NCBI GenBank assembly: GCA_947088865.1
Contig: CAMUHY010000010.1
Location: forward strand, 1-64,000
Direction of reading: 5' to 3'
From: an uncultured Eubacterium sp.
GTDB taxonomy: Bacteria > Bacillota > Clostridia > Lachnospirales > Lachnospiraceae
Length of the DNA stretch: 64,000 nt
The position numbers and the translations under genes were made by a program. Position 1 is the stretch's first letter, and each line of letters starts with the position of its first letter. This document shows positions 9,175 to 17,426 of this stretch, piece by piece. Below the pieces are notes generated by a model, which did no database searches, was not told the origin of the DNA, and worked only from the letters and a program-made list of their open reading frames with translations.

Positions 9175-9229
9175 GGAGTGCTGCCTTCACTATATACAAA
9201 TAGTGTCGTTTGCAGCTAATATCATAATG
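9175..9229 (+). promoter_or_regulatory. hairpin between Shine-Dalgarno and start of patatin-like gene
   Basis: GGAG (9175-9178) is 48 bases from the ATG at 9227, too far for a normal site. Between them GCTGC (9180-9184) can pair with GCAGC (9212-9216), enclosing an inner stem CACTAT/ATAGTG (9188-9205). Folding would bring the Shine-Dalgarno to about 11 bases from the ATG. A GTG at 9203 is the alternative start, but it lies within the stem. Confidence 0.45.
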
Positions 9230-10087
9230 AAAACAGGTATTGTATTTGAAGGCGGTGCCTCACGAACAATTTTTTCTTGCGGTGTTATGGATGCATTTAT
9301 AGAACAAAATATTTTTCCAGACTATGTTATTGCTAATTCGGCTGGCGCGGCTAATGGCGTTTCCTACATATCAAAGCAAAAAGGACGCAATCTTAAAATT
9401 GCTCTTGATTATGGAAATGATAAACGATATATGAGTTTACATAATTGGTTTGATTCTAAAAACAATTCTTACTATGGATTAGAGTTTGTATATGAAACGA
9501 TACCAAATGAACTGCTGCCATTTGATTATGAGACATTTAAGGCATACAAAGGGGAATTTTATGTTGTGACAACCAATGCCTTAACTGGAAAAGCCGAGTA
9601 TTTCCCCTATACAGGGCAAGATAAAACAAACACGGTTCTTCGAGCCACTTGCGCCCTTCCTATGTTATTTCCATTTATTTATATTAATGAAACACCTTAT
9701 CTTGACGGAGGCTTAAGCGACTCAATTCCTTATGAAAAAGCATTTGCTGATGGCTGCGACAAAGTCGTTGTCGTTTTAACCAGAGAGATTGGTTATCGCA
9801 AAAAAACATCACCTTCTACAAAAATGATTGCAAGAGCTTTCTTAAAATATCCTGAAATTGCAAAAGATTTAGTGAAACGTGCCGGTCGATATAATAGATG
9901 TGTACACAAATTGGAAAAACTAGAAAAACAAGGTAAAGTCATTGTAATACGCCCTGACAATACAAAAGGGTTTTCTCGTCTTGAACGAGAGCATACAAAA
10001 ATTCAAACCTTATATGATGAAGGTTATGAAAAAGGAATTGCTATATCCGACACCGTTAAAAACTTTTTTAAAAATTCCCAACCATAA
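9227..10087 (+). CDS. patatin-like phospholipase family protein
   Basis: A 286-residue patatin/RssA/YjjU-type serine hydrolase, probably acting on membrane phospholipids. The oxyanion loop is GGASRTIFSCG at the N-terminus. The nucleophile elbow is ANSAGAANG, with Asn in place of the first Gly of GxSxG. The catalytic Asp is in LDGGLSDSIP. The C-terminal third is basic and helical. Its 3' end overlaps the convergent DUF218 gene by 20 bases. The start is uncertain because of the structured leader; a GTG at 9203 would add eight residues. Confidence 0.87.
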   Translation: MKTGIVFEGGASRTIFSCGVMDAFIEQNIFPDYVIANSAGAANGVSYISKQKGRNLKIALDYGNDKRYMSLHNWFDSKNNSYYGLEFVYETIPNELLPFDYETFKAYKGEFYVVTTNALTGKAEYFPYTGQDKTNTVLRATCALPMLFPFIYINETPYLDGGLSDSIPYEKAFADGCDKVVVVLTREIGYRKKTSPSTKMIARAFLKYPEIAKDLVKRAGRYNRCVHKLEKLEKQGKVIVIRPDNTKGFSRLEREHTKIQTLYDEGYEKGIAISDTVKNFFKNSQP

Positions 10088-10814
10088 AATCTTTGACAAC
10101 ACCTATGGCTTCACGAACCATATAATTGACTAATAAGATACTGTCACTTGGGCTTGCAGCACCACATATGTTGCAAAGCCCTTTTGCTTTTGCCAACAAT
10201 TTTGCTCGAAAAATATGAAAATTGCTTGTCACAATTGCCACTTTGTCCTCTTTATTTTCTATAAGTTCTGCGCTATAACTCATATTTTCATCGGTATTTG
10301 TTGATTGCTCTTCTTTTATAATTCTATTTCCATCAATGCCTTTTTGTGTAAGATACCGATACATTGCCTCCGCTTCACTGGTATTCTCACCTTGTCCCTT
10401 GCCACCTGAAACAATAATAATCACTTCAGGATTGTGGTTTGCATATTCATAAGCAACATCCAGCCTCATTCTAAGAGATTTTGTAATCATATCACCTCTT
10501 ATCTGACAACCAAGCACAATCATATACTTACAATCATCATCAGGTTTACTGTTCATATTTTTTACAATCATTGCTTCTATAACAACAAATATCGTAAAAC
10601 ATACAGCAATAAAAGCATATATTATATAAATTAAAAAATGCGGAAACACAATTATTTTTTTAACTTCTGCCCATCTTAGTGCAAACAGGGCGCCAAAAAA
10701 AAGGCTTCCAATCAGCCATATAAATATAAAAGAAGAGTGTATTCCTGCATACACTGCACATACAACATAATATGATAAACATAAAATAGACAACACTAGC
10801 CATATAAAATACAT
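10068..10814 (-). CDS. YdcF/SanA-like DUF218 membrane protein
   Basis: A 248-residue protein. ATG at 10814 has GAGG 6 bases upstream and is preferred over 10826. Three hydrophobic helices occupy about 1-90, followed by a DUF218 domain: YMIVLGCQIRGD, VIIVSGGKGQGENTSEAEAM, IIKEEQSTNTDENM and KVAIVTSNFHIFRA. The conserved Gly-Gly, Glu and Asn-His positions of the family are present. DUF218 proteins are linked to envelope integrity or vancomycin tolerance (SanA) in other bacteria, but the reaction is not settled. Confidence 0.87.
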   Translation of the reverse strand: MYFIWLVLSILCLSYYVVCAVYAGIHSSFIFIWLIGSLFFGALFALRWAEVKKIIVFPHFLIYIIYAFIAVCFTIFVVIEAMIVKNMNSKPDDDCKYMIVLGCQIRGDMITKSLRMRLDVAYEYANHNPEVIIIVSGGKGQGENTSEAEAMYRYLTQKGIDGNRIIKEEQSTNTDENMSYSAELIENKEDKVAIVTSNFHIFRAKLLAKAKGLCNICGAASPSDSILLVNYMVREAIGVVKDFMVGNF

Positions 10815-10850
10815 ACAAATCCTCATTTCTTCACTATTTTAGTATTTTTA

Positions 10851-10877
10851 TTGCTGCTTGCTCATAACTTTATTTAC
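10851..10877 (-). repeat. dispersed repeat R2, short copy
   Basis: TGCTGCTTGCTCATAAC, then TTTATTTAC, matches the copy at 12033-12060 (CGCTGCTTACTCATAAC, then CTCACTTAC) at about 21 of 26 positions. It overlaps the stop codon of the next minus-strand gene, so that gene's last residues derive from, or abut, the repeat. Confidence 0.5.
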
Positions 10878-11328
10878 AATCCAATTCACCGCTTATATTA
10901 CATTTTTGCTTATAAATATCCTTTAAATCATCAATAGCCATCTCGACATCCAATGTATGAAATCCAAGCCAGCACTCACTCATTGTCTTAGCATCGGCAA
11001 TCTTATAAATTTCTCTGCTATTTTCATTGGTATAATAATGCCAATAACGATAAATATAACCTATCCAATACATGACTTCTTTATTATAAATAATACCTGC
11101 TTTTTCTAATCCTTTTGCTTCATCCTCTAATTCCTCAAGAATATACTCTTCGCCAGCCCACTGCAAACGGTCATAAACATCATCAAGGGCAGCAGCCGCT
11201 TGACTATTCATAAAAGTCTTTATAAATGCTGGACAATCATATTTATTTTTTAATGCAAGCTCAAATAATCGACCTTGTATATCACAAAGCTGACGTTTTT
11301 CAAGTGTAAGATTAAGCACACTAATCAC
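10870..11328 (-). CDS. hypothetical protein, helical
   Basis: A 152-residue soluble protein, not recognised. It is Trp/Tyr-rich and mostly helical, with an acidic middle (WAGEEYILEELEDEAKGLEKAG) and a conserved-looking YWIGYIYRYWHYYTNEN segment. The start is GTG at 11328 behind AAAGGCAG. Its terminal codons abut repeat R2. Acidic helical proteins of this size are sometimes antitoxins, but no partner toxin is adjacent, so no function is proposed. Confidence 0.7.
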   Translation of the reverse strand: MISVLNLTLEKRQLCDIQGRLFELALKNKYDCPAFIKTFMNSQAAAALDDVYDRLQWAGEEYILEELEDEAKGLEKAGIIYNKEVMYWIGYIYRYWHYYTNENSREIYKIADAKTMSECWLGFHTLDVEMAIDDLKDIYKQKCNISGELDCK

Positions 11329-11533
11329 CTGCCTTTACTATCTCAGAACTTTCCGCCATAATAATTGAACGCCTCCTTGATTTACCATAAACATTTGAAT
11401 AATTTGATTATAATATATCAATACTTAAAAGACAACAATAGTAAATATAAAAAGAGACATTACCTGCTGCTTTTTCTTTGCCTTGACTATACCAAAAGAT
11501 AATAGTATACTTTTACTAGAATGGAGGATTTTT

Positions 11534-11857
11534 ATGTTTACTTTTAATAAAGATGTAATTGCTACTGATTGCGAACCAGGTGTTCAAAGAAAAATTTTGT
11601 GTTATTCTGATGAATTAATGATGTGTGAAATTTCATTTCAAAAAGGCGCTAAAGGAAATTTCCACAGCCATGAACATCTCCAAATAACCTATATTGCAAA
11701 GGGAAGCTTTGAATTTACAATTGATGGTGAGACAAAAATTGTAAAACAAGGCGACAGCGTATATATGCCGTCAAATGCCGAACATGGTGTTACATGCCTT
11801 GAAGAGGGCATTCTTGTTGACGTGTTCAATCCTATGAGAAAAGATTTTCTAAAATAA
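11534..11857 (+). CDS. small cupin-domain protein
   Basis: A 107-residue single-domain cupin. Motif 1 is GNFHSHEHLQITYIAKGSFEF (two His and a Gln where Glu is common). Motif 2 is GDSVYMPSNAEHGV with the last His ligand. The metal-binding set looks complete. The ATG at 11534 has GGAGG 7 bases upstream. Small cupins of this type act as isomerases, dioxygenases or sensors; the substrate cannot be told. It is monocistronic, with a terminator-like hairpin after the stop. Confidence 0.88.
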   Translation: MFTFNKDVIATDCEPGVQRKILCYSDELMMCEISFQKGAKGNFHSHEHLQITYIAKGSFEFTIDGETKIVKQGDSVYMPSNAEHGVTCLEEGILVDVFNPMRKDFLK

Positions 11858-11902
11858 TTTTTAAACACTATTGATATAAAATTTATAAAATTATTTTTAA
11901 TA

Positions 11903-11930
11903 GGCAGAGTCGATTTTAGACTCTGCCTTG
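11903..11930 (+). terminator. terminator-like hairpin after cupin gene
   Basis: GGCAGAGTC and GACTCTGCC form a 9-bp GC-rich stem with a 7-base loop, followed by TTGCCTGTATT. The T-tract is weak. Confidence 0.5.
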
Positions 11931-12007
11931 CCTGTATTATAGATTTATTTCTGTACATATTTTCGGATATTTGTCCTTTCTATTTATCTTTGAATCATTC
12001 TCATCTA

Positions 12008-12060
12008 TGTTAAGCAGGTATTTGCAATCCGCTGCGCTGCTTACTCATAACCTCACTTAC
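12008..12060 (-). repeat. dispersed repeat R2, long copy
   Basis: TATTTGCAATCC-N4-CGCTGCTT is shared exactly with 55588-55611, and the flank GTTAAGC(A/G)G(G/A) also matches. The other side matches 10851-10877. It lies 65-117 bases before the BceA-like start. No ORF is inside it. Confidence 0.6.
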
Positions 12061-12124
12061 AAAAGTGTAATTTTTATTTATCAATATAAGCGATATAATA
12101 GTGATAAAGAAGGGAGAATGAACG

Positions 12125-12889
12125 ATGTATGTTTTAAAAATTGAGAATCTAAAAAAGTATTATGGTGTGAATACAAATATTACAAAAGCAGTAAATGGCA
12201 TTTCGTTTAATATTAATGAAGGGGAGTTTGTTGCTATAATGGGGGCAAGCGGAAGCGGCAAAACAACACTGCTTCATTGTATTTCAACAATTGACGCACC
12301 AACAAGCGGTTGTATTACTATTGGCAACAAAGATATAACCAAAATTAAGGAAGATGAATTAGCCGACTTTAGAAAAGAAAATCTGGGCTTTATATTTCAA
12401 GATTTTAATTTATTGGATACAATGACTATTGAAGAAAATATTGCGTTGTCTTTAATAATAAATAAAGAAGATGTAAAAGAAATTGACAAGAAAGTAAAAG
12501 CCATAGCAACAAAATTAGGGATAAGTGACATATTAAAAAAATTCCCTTATGAAGTATCTGGAGGACAAAAACAACGATGTGCTTGTGCAAGAGCATTGAT
12601 AAATAATCCTAAAATAATTCTTGCAGACGAGCCAACGGGAGCATTAGACAGCAAATCTTCAAGGATGTTATTAGAAACAATGGAACAAATGAATACCGAT
12701 TTAAATGCAACTATTTTAATGGTTACACACGATTCCTTTTCAGCAAGTTTTTGTAATCGAGTTTTATTTTTAAAAGATGGTAAAATTTTTAATGAAATAA
12801 TAAAAGGCGAAAAAACAAGAAAAAAATTTTTTAATGAAATTATTGATATGCTTACATTGCTAGGAGGTGATGTAGACAATGTTATATAA
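12125..12889 (+). CDS. BceA-like peptide-sensing ABC transporter ATPase
   Basis: A 254-residue MacB/BceA-type ATPase. It has Walker A GASGSGKTT, a Q-loop in IFQDFN, signature VSGGQKQRC, Walker B IILADEPTGALD and switch His in MVTHD; all catalytic residues are intact. It should power the permease encoded next, which overlaps it by 11 bases. With the downstream two-component genes it forms a BceAB-RS-type module. Such modules bind antimicrobial peptides such as bacitracin or lantibiotics and signal through the transporter itself. A TATAAT at 12094-12099 suggests a promoter with a weak -35. Confidence 0.93.
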   Translation: MYVLKIENLKKYYGVNTNITKAVNGISFNINEGEFVAIMGASGSGKTTLLHCISTIDAPTSGCITIGNKDITKIKEDELADFRKENLGFIFQDFNLLDTMTIEENIALSLIINKEDVKEIDKKVKAIATKLGISDILKKFPYEVSGGQKQRCACARALINNPKIILADEPTGALDSKSSRMLLETMEQMNTDLNATILMVTHDSFSASFCNRVLFLKDGKIFNEIIKGEKTRKKFFNEIIDMLTLLGGDVDNVI

Positions 12890-14855
12890 ATTAGCAATAA
12901 GAAATGTTAAAAGAAGTGCAAAAGACTATATTATATATTTAATAACAATTATTATTTCTTTTGCATTAATATTTGCACTAAACTTAATTTCAACTTCAGA
13001 TGCCGTTATAAAATTATCAAAAGGACTCGATACATTTCAATATATCATGTATTTTATAAATGCAGTCGTTTTAGGAGTAATTTGTTTTTTAATAAACTAT
13101 ACAACTAAGTTTATATTTGAAAAGCGAAGCAAAGAGTTTGGCATGTATTTGCTGCTTGGAATCAAAAAAAGAAAAATCAATAGAATGTTTCTTTTAGAGA
13201 GTCTTTTATTAGGGTTTGCCGCCTTTATTATATCAATCCCCATAGGATTTATAGTAAGTCAATTTTTATCTATTTTTATAGTAAAACTACTACAATTACC
13301 ACAAGCAATATTTATAAACTTGAATTTAAAATCCATTATTTTATTAGCAATATACGTTTCTATTATTTATCTTTTAGTATTATGGTTTGCCAATAAAAAA
13401 ATGAAAAAATCTACTATCAATGACTTATTAACTTTGGAAAAACAAAACGAAAGGAACATAACAAAATCCAAAAAACATAGAAATATTTTATTTTTAATCA
13501 GTATTTTCATTGGAATTTTTGCTTTAATTTTATGGAATATAAAATTTCAAGCCAATGTTATTCAAGATTCGTCCATACTCACGATTGCACTAGGGTGCTT
13601 TATTCTCTTAATCATCAGTATATATGGCGTTATGATTAGCGTAGGTGATTTAATATTATCTATTGTCTTAAATAACAAAAAAATAAAATATAGTAAGGAC
13701 AATTTATTTATAGCAAGAACATTTCGTGCAAAAGCAAAAACAATGGGGTTTGTGTTGGGAACATTATCCATGCTTATTACTCTTGCAATATTTCTCCTAA
13801 ATATTTCAAGTTTAAATAAAGGCGCATACGATTATCAAATTGAATTGGATTCGCCTTATGATATTTCAGTAATGGATAAAAAAGAACATCTAAGCGACTA
13901 TTTAGAAATTATTAAAGAAGATTATACTATAAAAAATCATTTTATCTATGACATATACAAAGATAAAGAAGCAAGATTTTTAAAAACTCTTCCAAGTTAC
14001 GATTATACAAGCGATGAAAGAAAATATGATTCTGTTATAAAATTAAGCGACTATAATACATTATTGGAATTAAGAGGAAAAAGTAAAATCTCCTTAAATA
14101 AAAACGAATATAGCATAATAGCCCATTTGAGTTATAAAAATGATGAAAGTTTTTCTAAAATAAAAGCAATCACATTATCAAATGGTGTAAAATTACAACA
14201 AAAAGATTTTATTACAAATAATTTTTGGGTGAGATTATCAAATACTGGCTACACTATCATTGTGCCAGATGAAGCTGTATATCATTTAGAGTCCGCCGAA
14301 AGTCATCTGATAGTAAATACACTTGAAAAGACAACTTCAACACTAAGAGAAAAGATTAAAACAAAACTTAAAAACTATTTAACACATATTGATAAAGATG
14401 GTAAAGAAGTTACAACTTATTATAATGTAATGGTAAAAGGTGAACTCGAAGAAGAAACCAATACAATGACAATGATTATATCTACTATTTGCATATATAT
14501 GGCTTTTATATTTATTGCAAGTGTTGGAACAATAATAGCAATTCAATCTTTAAGCGATTCTAATAAATATAAATATCGATATAACGTTTTGAGCAATTTA
14601 GGTGTTAAAGATGAACATATTTATAAAACAATCAAAAAACAATTACTAATATTATTTGGTATTCCTGTTTTATACCCTATTATAATTAACTTTTTCTTAG
14701 TTTATTCGATAAACAATGTTTACAAAATAATACTTGCAAATAATAGCATTTATCTATTTTATTTTTTAGGTTCATTAGGGCAATTTCTAGGAATCTATGT
14801 TGTGTATTACATTGCTACATATTTTAGTTTTAAAAGAAATATAAAAGAAGTTTAA
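12879..14855 (+). CDS. BceB-like ABC transporter permease
   Basis: A 658-residue FtsX/BceB-type permease. About ten hydrophobic helices are visible, with a large hydrophilic extracellular domain of ~200 residues between the seventh and eighth (about 325-530), the ligand-sensing region in the family. Repeated FtsX folds begin with KRSAKDYIIYLITIIISF and LFIARTFRAKAKTMGFVLG. It is full length. Its stop codon TAA lies in the TTTAAC that directly precedes repeat R1 copy B, so the final residues (NIKEV) may have been set by the insertion. Confidence 0.92.
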   Translation: MLYKLAIRNVKRSAKDYIIYLITIIISFALIFALNLISTSDAVIKLSKGLDTFQYIMYFINAVVLGVICFLINYTTKFIFEKRSKEFGMYLLLGIKKRKINRMFLLESLLLGFAAFIISIPIGFIVSQFLSIFIVKLLQLPQAIFINLNLKSIILLAIYVSIIYLLVLWFANKKMKKSTINDLLTLEKQNERNITKSKKHRNILFLISIFIGIFALILWNIKFQANVIQDSSILTIALGCFILLIISIYGVMISVGDLILSIVLNNKKIKYSKDNLFIARTFRAKAKTMGFVLGTLSMLITLAIFLLNISSLNKGAYDYQIELDSPYDISVMDKKEHLSDYLEIIKEDYTIKNHFIYDIYKDKEARFLKTLPSYDYTSDERKYDSVIKLSDYNTLLELRGKSKISLNKNEYSIIAHLSYKNDESFSKIKAITLSNGVKLQQKDFITNNFWVRLSNTGYTIIVPDEAVYHLESAESHLIVNTLEKTTSTLREKIKTKLKNYLTHIDKDGKEVTTYYNVMVKGELEEETNTMTMIISTICIYMAFIFIASVGTIIAIQSLSDSNKYKYRYNVLSNLGVKDEHIYKTIKKQLLILFGIPVLYPIIINFFLVYSINNVYKIILANNSIYLFYFLGSLGQFLGIYVVYYIATYFSFKRNIKEV

Positions 14856-14905
14856 CCTCATCAAGGAAGTCCCCATTTCAATACTGCAAAGGCATAAGTA
14901 GGAGG
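14851..14905 (+). repeat. dispersed repeat R1, copy B, inside the bce-like operon
   Basis: TTTAAC followed by CTCATCAAGGAAGTCCCC, with an imperfect hairpin (CCATTTCAATACTGC..GGCATAAGTAGG), separates permease and regulator genes. The bceB-like stop codon and the GGAGG nearest the response-regulator start both fall in the repeat. Confidence 0.65.
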
Positions 14906-14920
14906 TATAATAAAGTAATA

Positions 14921-15580
14921 ATGAATATAGCAATCATTGAAGATGACTGTAAAATTAGAGAGGAATTAGAAAAATTATTAAAAAGAAATCAATATAAAGT
15001 AATACTTATTGAAAACTTTTCAGCTATTTATGAAGAATTAAATAATTGCAATCCTGATTTAATTTTGCTCGATATAAATCTCCCTTTCCAAAATGGATAT
15101 GAAATTTGTAAACAAATCAAAGCAACTAGGAATATTCCCGTAATATTTGTTACATGCAGAGATACGACGAAAGATGAACTAATGAGTATTAAAGCAGGAG
15201 GTATTGATTTTATCACCAAGCCTTATGACACCATGATTTTGTTAGAAAAAATAAAGAGGGCAATCCATTTATCAAATCCTCAAAACTATAAAGAAATCAG
15301 TAAAAATGGATACACTCTCGATTTACATTTATCCATATTAAAAAAAGATGATATGGAAATAGAATTAACTCGAAATGAATTTAAAATTTTATATTATTTC
15401 TTTATGAGCGGCGACAGAATTATTACAAAAGATGAACTGTTAGATAAATTATGGAATGACAAATATTATTTAGATGAAAATATTTTAATGGTAAATATCA
15501 CCAGATTGCGAAAGAAAGCACGACAGATAGGAATAAACGACTTGATAAAAAATATTAGAGGCGTGGGATTTAAACTATGA
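14921..15580 (+). CDS. OmpR/BceR-family response regulator
   Basis: A 219-residue two-component regulator. The receiver domain (about 1-115) has the acidic pair EDD, phospho-acceptor Asp in LILLDINLP, the Thr switch in IFVTCRD and Lys in ITKPYD. The C-terminal winged helix (about 125-219) has FKILYYFFMSGDRIITKDELLDKLW. It should activate the ABC genes upstream of it in response to peptide antibiotics. The only ribosome-binding site, GGAGG at 14901-14905, is 15 bases from the ATG, unusually far, and lies in repeat R1. Confidence 0.93.
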   Translation: MNIAIIEDDCKIREELEKLLKRNQYKVILIENFSAIYEELNNCNPDLILLDINLPFQNGYEICKQIKATRNIPVIFVTCRDTTKDELMSIKAGGIDFITKPYDTMILLEKIKRAIHLSNPQNYKEISKNGYTLDLHLSILKKDDMEIELTRNEFKILYYFFMSGDRIITKDELLDKLWNDKYYLDENILMVNITRLRKKARQIGINDLIKNIRGVGFKL

Positions 15581-16593
15581 AATTTATAACCTTTTTAGAA
15601 GAAAAAATATTTTTTATCCTATTTCAAACAAGCTTTATATTTATTGTTATAGGAATATTATATTTCGTTAATATGCCCTTATATTATATAGCAATCACTA
15701 CTTTATTACTAATATTGCTGATTGTTTTATACCTATTTATAGAGTATTTATTTACTATAAAAAAATACAAAAAAATTATATCCTTAGTAGATGATTTAGA
15801 AGAAAAATATTTAATAGCTGATATATTAAAAAAACCTTTTCAGTTAGAAAATAAAGCATACTACTATGCGCTAAAACATTCCTGCAAAGCAATGAATGAT
15901 AAGATTGGACAATTGGAAAACGATTTTTTAGACTATCGAGAATATATCGAAAATTTCGTTCACGAAATAAAGACTCCTATTGCAGCATTATCTCTAACTT
16001 TTGACAATAATAAGGATTTTGCCTTAAAAAGTGAAATTGACAAAATTAATGAATTTGTAGAACAAATGCTTTTCTATGCTAGAAGCAATTATACCGAAAA
16101 AGATTATTTTGTCACGAAATTGGAATTAGAAGAGGTTGTTCACAATGTACTATTAAAATATAGACGCTATATATTAAACGAAAAAATACAATTAAATATT
16201 CATCATTTAAATAATAAAATTTATACCGATGAGAAATGGATTGTATTTATACTATCTCAAATTATTCAAAATTGTATAAAATATTTAGATAAATCAAATA
16301 AAAAAATAGAAATATTTAGTCAAAACAATAAAAATAATATTGTTTTAACAATTAAAGATAATGGCTGCGGCATTGACGAATCAGATTTAGACAGAATTTA
16401 TGAAAAAGGATTTACAGGAATGGATAGAAAGAAAAAATATTCCACTGGAATGGGACTTTATTTATCAAATAAATTATGTGAAAAACTTGGTTTAAATTTA
16501 AAAGTCAACTCCATAAAAGGACAATATACAGAAGTGCATATCCTTTTTCCTAAAAATAGCATATACCATAATTTAGCATCATCAGACACATAA
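15577..16593 (+). CDS. BceS-like intramembrane-sensing histidine kinase
   Basis: A 338-residue kinase. Two helices at about 10-30 and 35-55 leave almost no extracellular loop, the mark of intramembrane-sensing kinases that rely on a BceAB transporter. The H-box is ENFVHEIKTPIAAL (phospho-His), the N-box IIQNCIKYL, and the G-boxes DNGCGID and STGMGLYLS. It overlaps the regulator gene by 4 bases (ATGA). It completes the operon ATPase, permease, regulator, kinase, an order in which the transporter precedes the sensors, the reverse of Bacillus. Confidence 0.93.
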   Translation: MKFITFLEEKIFFILFQTSFIFIVIGILYFVNMPLYYIAITTLLLILLIVLYLFIEYLFTIKKYKKIISLVDDLEEKYLIADILKKPFQLENKAYYYALKHSCKAMNDKIGQLENDFLDYREYIENFVHEIKTPIAALSLTFDNNKDFALKSEIDKINEFVEQMLFYARSNYTEKDYFVTKLELEEVVHNVLLKYRRYILNEKIQLNIHHLNNKIYTDEKWIVFILSQIIQNCIKYLDKSNKKIEIFSQNNKNNIVLTIKDNGCGIDESDLDRIYEKGFTGMDRKKKYSTGMGLYLSNKLCEKLGLNLKVNSIKGQYTEVHILFPKNSIYHNLASSDT

Positions 16594-16594
16594 C

Positions 16595-16618
16595 AAAAAA
16601 AGGCGAGACAACTCGCCC
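16595..16618 (-). terminator. terminator between kinase and methyltransferase genes
   Basis: AGGCGAG-ACAA-CTCGCCT-type hairpin. On the minus strand it is followed by TTTTTTT (revcomp of 16595-16601), so it terminates the methyltransferase gene. The plus-side tail (CTTACTTG) is weaker. Confidence 0.7.
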
Positions 16619-16685
16619 TTACTTGTGCCAATACGATTATAATATGTGTAATCTTTCTCCGTAAATACTACTTTTTCTTGATTTT

Positions 16686-17405
16686 TTATTTCTTTTTAAC
16701 CATAATGCCAACAAAAGTAGTAAATGGTTTAATGATACTTTCAAAATATTTTTTATCATTCAATGCAAATTTATGGTTTGTATCAAACCATTCCTGCCAA
16801 GCCAGTTCAAATAATGACATTTCCCAAGTTCTGACTTCTTCAATATCTTCATGCTTTCCAATAATTCGCCTCCAAAAATCGGCGCTTTGAAACATATATG
16901 CTTCTTCTCCTAACCATGTTGTAAGCAGTTCCTCACTTCGTCCATCATATTCATTTTTGATGCCAGGTATTGCAATAAGTACTATTCCTCCACTCTTTAT
17001 ATAAGGCAAAATATGATGAGCAAAAAACTCCTCTTTTCCAGCAAAATAATGATAGGAATCAATGCTAATCAACGCATCAAATAATTCTTTGTCAAAATGC
17101 AGATTGGTGGCATCTTCATGCACAGGAATCAATTTATCCTGCATATTCCAATCTGTAAAACGCTGGCGGTTTTCTTCTTCTGAAATCCATAAATCATTTG
17201 CATATACCGTTGCACCCGTTTCATTTGCTATAAACAAACTGGTTACACCACTTCCACAACCCAAATCCAAAACTAGATTGTCTGATGTATAGTGTAATGG
17301 ATATTCTTCAAGCAATTCATCCAAAAGTCTTAAGCAATTTGGTCCCATCATAAAAGGAACTTTAAAATATTTTTTATAATTTTCACATTTTATAATATGC
17401 TTCAT
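16686..17405 (-). CDS. class I SAM-dependent methyltransferase
   Basis: A 239-residue Rossmann-fold methyltransferase. Motif I is VLDLGCGSGVTSL, the acidic residue after beta 2 is in VYANDLW, motif II is ALISIDSYHYF and motif III is SGGIVLIAIPG. Small-molecule methyltransferases of this shape often act on amines or phenols; the substrate is not evident. GGGGAG lies 9 bases before the ATG. It follows the MutS2-like gene by 21 bases in the same direction, so the two may be co-transcribed behind the same attenuated leader. Confidence 0.88.
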   Translation of the reverse strand: MKHIIKCENYKKYFKVPFMMGPNCLRLLDELLEEYPLHYTSDNLVLDLGCGSGVTSLFIANETGATVYANDLWISEEENRQRFTDWNMQDKLIPVHEDATNLHFDKELFDALISIDSYHYFAGKEEFFAHHILPYIKSGGIVLIAIPGIKNEYDGRSEELLTTWLGEEAYMFQSADFWRRIIGKHEDIEEVRTWEMSLFELAWQEWFDTNHKFALNDKKYFESIIKPFTTFVGIMVKKK

Positions 17406-17426
17406 TTTTAACTTTCTCCCCTTATT

